Shown in pieces: positions 4,931 to 8,014 of a DNA stretch of 8,014 bases. The position numbers and the translations under genes are program-made. The notes below the pieces were generated by a model. The model was not told where the DNA came from and did no database searches. It saw only the letters and a program-made list of their open reading frames with translations. Source of the stretch: an uncultured Lachnospiraceae bacterium. GTDB lineage: Bacteria; Bacillota; Clostridia; Lachnospirales; Lachnospiraceae. Numbering within the stretch: the stretch's first letter is position 1; each line of letters opens with the position of its first letter. The stretch spans positions 3,678 to 11,691 of the forward strand of contig CAJTVL010000020.1 in the NCBI GenBank assembly GCA_910579425.1, in the 5' to 3' direction.

Positions 4931-6626
4931 TTGCAAGCACCCCTTCCAGCAATTCATTCGTATAGGCAAACTGTACTTCTATCCTTTTCCCCGGATAGAC
5001 ATAAATCCTCCGGATCAGGGATTCTATCATTTCCTTTGTCAGTTCCCTGCCGCTTTTCAAACGGAGAAGGGCACGGGCAGCCGCAAGGTATTTCCCTGAT
5101 ACGTTATCCAGGTTCTTCCTGTCCGCTTCCAGTTCTTCCTTCTGCCGGTTTAAGTCATGCAGCCTGCCTTCCTGCCGCATCTTATACGCGACATACTCAC
5201 TCTGAGGGATAATGCCCTCACGGTATTCCACATATTTTGTCCGTTCTTCTTCTTTTGCGGCGGCAACAGACCTTTCCGCTTTCCTGATTTTTGCATCAAT
5301 TTCCGCACCTTTTTCCCGGATCTGCTCTTTCACGATCTCTGTATATTTCTTCATTTTCCCCAGATACACAGAAAACTCCATTTTAAGGAGCGGCATCAGA
5401 ATATCCACCAGTTCCGCCTTTGAAATGCGGTTCGACGCCGGGCATCCTTCCACTTTTGTCTGCCCGCCGTTTAAGCAGAAATACCCGTCCAGCCTTGCCT
5501 TGCTGCCGTCCGCATAGGTTTTCACATAACTATGTCTTGTCATTTTCCTGCCACATACGCCGCAGTAAAGCACACTGTCAAAAATATTCTCCCCTATCGG
5601 GCACCCTTCCGTCGGATGCGTATAGGATTTTGTCCTCTCATGGAGCCTTTCACACACTTTTGCCGCCTCTGCGAATATTGCCGCATCAACAATGGGGGCA
5701 TGGGTGTTTTCCCTGACCACCCATTCACCTTCTGCTTTATGGATACGGTTTTTTTCGTCCCTGGCAGTGATGGAAGTCCGCCCCTGCACCAGCTTTCCGG
5801 TATACGTCTCACTTTTCAGGATGCGTTCTACGGCGCTCTTGTCCCATCCCTTATATGCCCCGGATTCCGGCATAAAAAATACTTCCCCGGTTTTCTTATA
5901 TACAGAAGGCGGATTGACTTTCTGCCTGTTCAAGTCATCCGCTACCGCCGTGAAACTGCCTGTCTCGATAAACAGGCTGAAAATATGCTTCACAATCCCT
6001 TCCGTATTTTCATCCGGTAAAAGCTTCCGTATTTTTTTATCCCACCCGGCTTTATAGCCGTAGGGCGGCGGCCCTCCTACATAGGAGCCTTCCTGCCGTC
6101 TCTGTTTCAAATGCTGCTTCGCCTTTACGGAAAAATCCTTTGCATACATATCATTGACAAGGTTTTTTATCTCCGCTGCCATCTGCTTCGTATTGCTTCC
6201 CCGCATCCCCGTGTCGAGGCCATCAGCAACCGCAATGAAGCGGACGCCCAGAAACGGGAATATTTTCTCAATATAATTCCCCGCTTCCAGATAGTTCCTG
6301 CCAAACCGGGAAAGGTCTTTGACCACCACGCAGTCAATGCTTCCTAGCCTTATATCCTGCATAAGCCTCTGGAACTCATCACGGTTGAAGTTGCTTCCTG
6401 TTTTCCCCAGGTCAACATAACGGTCTACAATCTCTATCCGCTCTGTCCCTTCCCTGTTAAAATCTTCGATATATTTTTCCGCAATCTTCACCTGAACTTC
6501 AACAGATTCATTCTTTTTCTTGTCCTGATCGGATGAGAGCCTTGCGTAAATGCCTGCTTTATAACATATTTTTGCTTCTTTTACCGCCACAGCAGGGGCG
6601 GAAGTCCTCTTTGACACTCTCCCCAT
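4923..6626 (-). CDS. Large serine recombinase (second of the tandem)
   Basis: This 567-residue large serine recombinase has a basic 20-residue N-terminal extension before the resolvase domain. That domain contains GIYARLSSDQD with Arg29 and catalytic Ser31, then VDLGKTGSNF (71-80) and SRFGR (106-110). The recombinase domain covers about 185-320. The zinc ribbon has Cys355, Cys358, Cys384 and Cys395. A long coiled coil spans about 425-510, and the end contains LIRRIYVYPGKRIEV. The ATG at 6626 lies 1 nt after the stop of the preceding gene, with AAGGAG 8 nt upstream inside that gene's last codons, so translation is probably coupled. The stop at 4923 overlaps the next gene by 8 nt. It has every expected domain and residue, at normal family length. 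Confidence 0.93.
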   Translation of the reverse strand: MGRVSKRTSAPAVAVKEAKICYKAGIYARLSSDQDKKKNESVEVQVKIAEKYIEDFNREGTERIEIVDRYVDLGKTGSNFNRDEFQRLMQDIRLGSIDCVVVKDLSRFGRNYLEAGNYIEKIFPFLGVRFIAVADGLDTGMRGSNTKQMAAEIKNLVNDMYAKDFSVKAKQHLKQRRQEGSYVGGPPPYGYKAGWDKKIRKLLPDENTEGIVKHIFSLFIETGSFTAVADDLNRQKVNPPSVYKKTGEVFFMPESGAYKGWDKSAVERILKSETYTGKLVQGRTSITARDEKNRIHKAEGEWVVRENTHAPIVDAAIFAEAAKVCERLHERTKSYTHPTEGCPIGENIFDSVLYCGVCGRKMTRHSYVKTYADGSKARLDGYFCLNGGQTKVEGCPASNRISKAELVDILMPLLKMEFSVYLGKMKKYTEIVKEQIREKGAEIDAKIRKAERSVAAAKEEERTKYVEYREGIIPQSEYVAYKMRQEGRLHDLNRQKEELEADRKNLDNVSGKYLAAARALLRLKSGRELTKEMIESLIRRIYVYPGKRIEVQFAYTNELLEGVLANG

Positions 6627-6627
6627 G

Positions 6628-8014
6628 CTATGCGCTCCTTCCTGCTTTCCGCTTTACTTCTTCCCTGTCCTCCAGAATCTTCCGGCCAAGACCTTCCATG
6701 ATACGGAATTCGTCCATGAAATAAAAATCAATCACAATCTGTTTATTTTCATAAACATATATCCGCCTGATAAGGCTGCTCAAAGTGTGCCGGTCTATCT
6801 CCCTCAGTTCCACGCAGTCCTGGAAGGTTTTCAGACGTCCCGCAGAAAGCACTCCCTTTTTGAACATGCTTTTAATGAGCTGCTCCTGTTTCTGCATGGC
6901 AGCCTCCAGTTCTTTCCCTTTCTGCGTAAAACCGCTGTGCAGGCGTTCAAATTCCTCCTTTGTGACAACACCCGCCCTCAAATCCTCATATAAGCCGGAG
7001 CAGAGGGAATAATATTTATCCTGCTCTTTTTTCAGCCGTTCAATCTCCTTGTCATACCGGGCAACTGCTTCAAAGTTCGTCTCATACCGCACAGCCCTGT
7101 CAAAGAGTTCCTTTTCTTTCAGGAAGGAATTTGCAAACTTCCGGATGCTCTCACAGATGATCTCCTTCAGCGCACTTTCCTCTATGCTGTGCCTGCTGCA
7201 CCCTTCCCCGCGGTTCTTTGTGGAACAGATATAATACACTTTGGACACGCCTTTATAGCGGGTCACGCGCCTTATCATCTGCTCTTTGCAGTCGCCGCAG
7301 AACAGTATCCCTACAAACGGGTTTAACGTCCCTGATTCCGGGCTTTTCCGCCCGTCTGTTTTCAGCAGGCGCTGTACCACCGCAAAGTCATCAGCGGATA
7401 TGACTGCCTCATGGGTGTTCTCCACCTTGATCCATTCTTCTTCCGGCTTTGCGGTATGCTTCTTTACCTTATAATTGACCTTCTCCGTTTTTCCCTGAAC
7501 CATGTGCCCCAGATAAACCTCATTGGTCAGTATCCGTTTTACCGTGGCATTCCCCCAGACACTGCTTCCTGTCCCGGAAAAACCACTTTGATAATGAAGC
7601 CCCATTGACTTTTTATATTCTTTGGGAGAGAGTATGCCCAGGCTGTTCAGCTTTTCCGCGATTGCGGATAACGCCATCCCCTCAATCTTCCATGCGAATA
7701 TCCGCCGCACGTTCTCCGCCGCGTATTCATCTATGACCAGCCGGTTCTTATCTTCCTCACTCTTTTTATACCCATAGACGGCAAAGGCAGATACGCACTC
7801 CCCGTTCCTGCGCTTTACCTCAAGCTGGCTTTTTACCTTTGTGGAAATATCCCGGCAGTAAGAATCGTTTATAAAGTTTTTTACCGGCAGGACAATGGAG
7901 CTTTCCCCTGTGTCCGCCGATATGCTGTCAAAATGGTCGGTCAGCGCAATAAAGCGCACGCCAAGAGCCGGGAAAGTCTTTTGTATGTACCTCCCGGATT
8001 CAATGTAATCGCGC
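6628..8014 (-). CDS. Large serine recombinase (first of the tandem), 5' end outside window
   Basis: The frame is open from the right edge to the stop at 6628-6630, giving 461 visible residues. The first visible residues, RDYIESGRYIQKTFPALGVR, are the middle of a resolvase domain. The catalytic serine and true start therefore lie beyond the edge, perhaps 100-130 residues upstream. A GTG at 7959 is internal (Val), not a start. The recombinase domain follows at about visible residues 70-215. The zinc ribbon has Cys239, Cys242, Cys263 and Cys272. A coiled coil covers about 290-385, and the terminal block contains LIRRIYVYENKQIVI. It is paralogous to the next two genes, sharing the FPxxGVRFIA and IRRIYVY blocks, but is clearly diverged. 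The operon promoter must lie to the right of the window. Confidence 0.92.
   Translation of the reverse strand, partial: RDYIESGRYIQKTFPALGVRFIALTDHFDSISADTGESSIVLPVKNFINDSYCRDISTKVKSQLEVKRRNGECVSAFAVYGYKKSEEDKNRLVIDEYAAENVRRIFAWKIEGMALSAIAEKLNSLGILSPKEYKKSMGLHYQSGFSGTGSSVWGNATVKRILTNEVYLGHMVQGKTEKVNYKVKKHTAKPEEEWIKVENTHEAVISADDFAVVQRLLKTDGRKSPESGTLNPFVGILFCGDCKEQMIRRVTRYKGVSKVYYICSTKNRGEGCSRHSIEESALKEIICESIRKFANSFLKEKELFDRAVRYETNFEAVARYDKEIERLKKEQDKYYSLCSGLYEDLRAGVVTKEEFERLHSGFTQKGKELEAAMQKQEQLIKSMFKKGVLSAGRLKTFQDCVELREIDRHTLSSLIRRIYVYENKQIVIDFYFMDEFRIMEGLGRKILEDREEVKRKAGRSA

Noticed and set aside
5532..6020. A 162-codon plus-strand frame
   Set aside because: It lies wholly antisense to the second large recombinase and has the composition of a shadow frame.
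7957..7959. GTG as the start of the right-hand recombinase
   Set aside because: The frame is open through it to the window edge, and the preceding residues continue the resolvase fold, so it is an internal valine.

Overview
The window looks like the edge of an integrated mobile element in a low-to-mid-GC Firmicute. It is probably a gut Clostridia such as a Lachnospiraceae or Oscillospiraceae member. That guess rests on strong AAGGAGG ribosome binding sites, the protein families present and the gene style, not on any taxonomic marker. Every gene I can support lies on the minus strand, so transcription runs from right to left.

Right part (8014 to 3009): a tightly packed operon of four serine-recombinase genes. 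Three are large serine recombinases with resolvase, recombinase, zinc-ribbon and coiled-coil parts. The first is cut by the window edge. The fourth is a stand-alone catalytic-domain protein of 121 residues that has glycine where the catalytic serine should be. The genes are separated by 1 nt or overlap by 8 and 4 nt, so they are almost certainly co-transcribed and translationally coupled. Such proteins cut and rejoin DNA at attachment sites. A tandem set suggests the integration/excision module at one end of an integrative conjugative element or similar cassette.

Middle (about 3012 to 2382): a gene-poor boundary. It holds two copies of an 18-bp near-palindrome about 110 bp apart, one containing the stop codon of the last recombinase gene. 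It also holds an open 3'-end fragment without a start, a hairpin followed by a T-rich tract, a TATAAT-type promoter, and a short fragment of an AAA-ATPase-like/PD-(D/E)XK protein ended by an in-frame TAG.

Left part (2381 to 1): a complete cytoplasmic-looking serine hydrolase of the class C beta-lactamase fold. Next comes a 48-residue C-terminal gene remnant that overlaps the following start codon as ATGA. Last is a gene for an AlbA_2 (Schlafen-type) plus GHKL-ATPase-like protein, cut by the left edge. Its last visible codons are a perfect 21-bp tandem repeat.

The most unusual features are the serine-less small recombinase coupled to three large ones, the paired near-palindromes at the operon's end, and three separate gene remnants within about 1.7 kb. 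I do not see a clearly new multi-gene system. The recombinase quartet with its adjacent repeats is the best candidate for a module worth studying.
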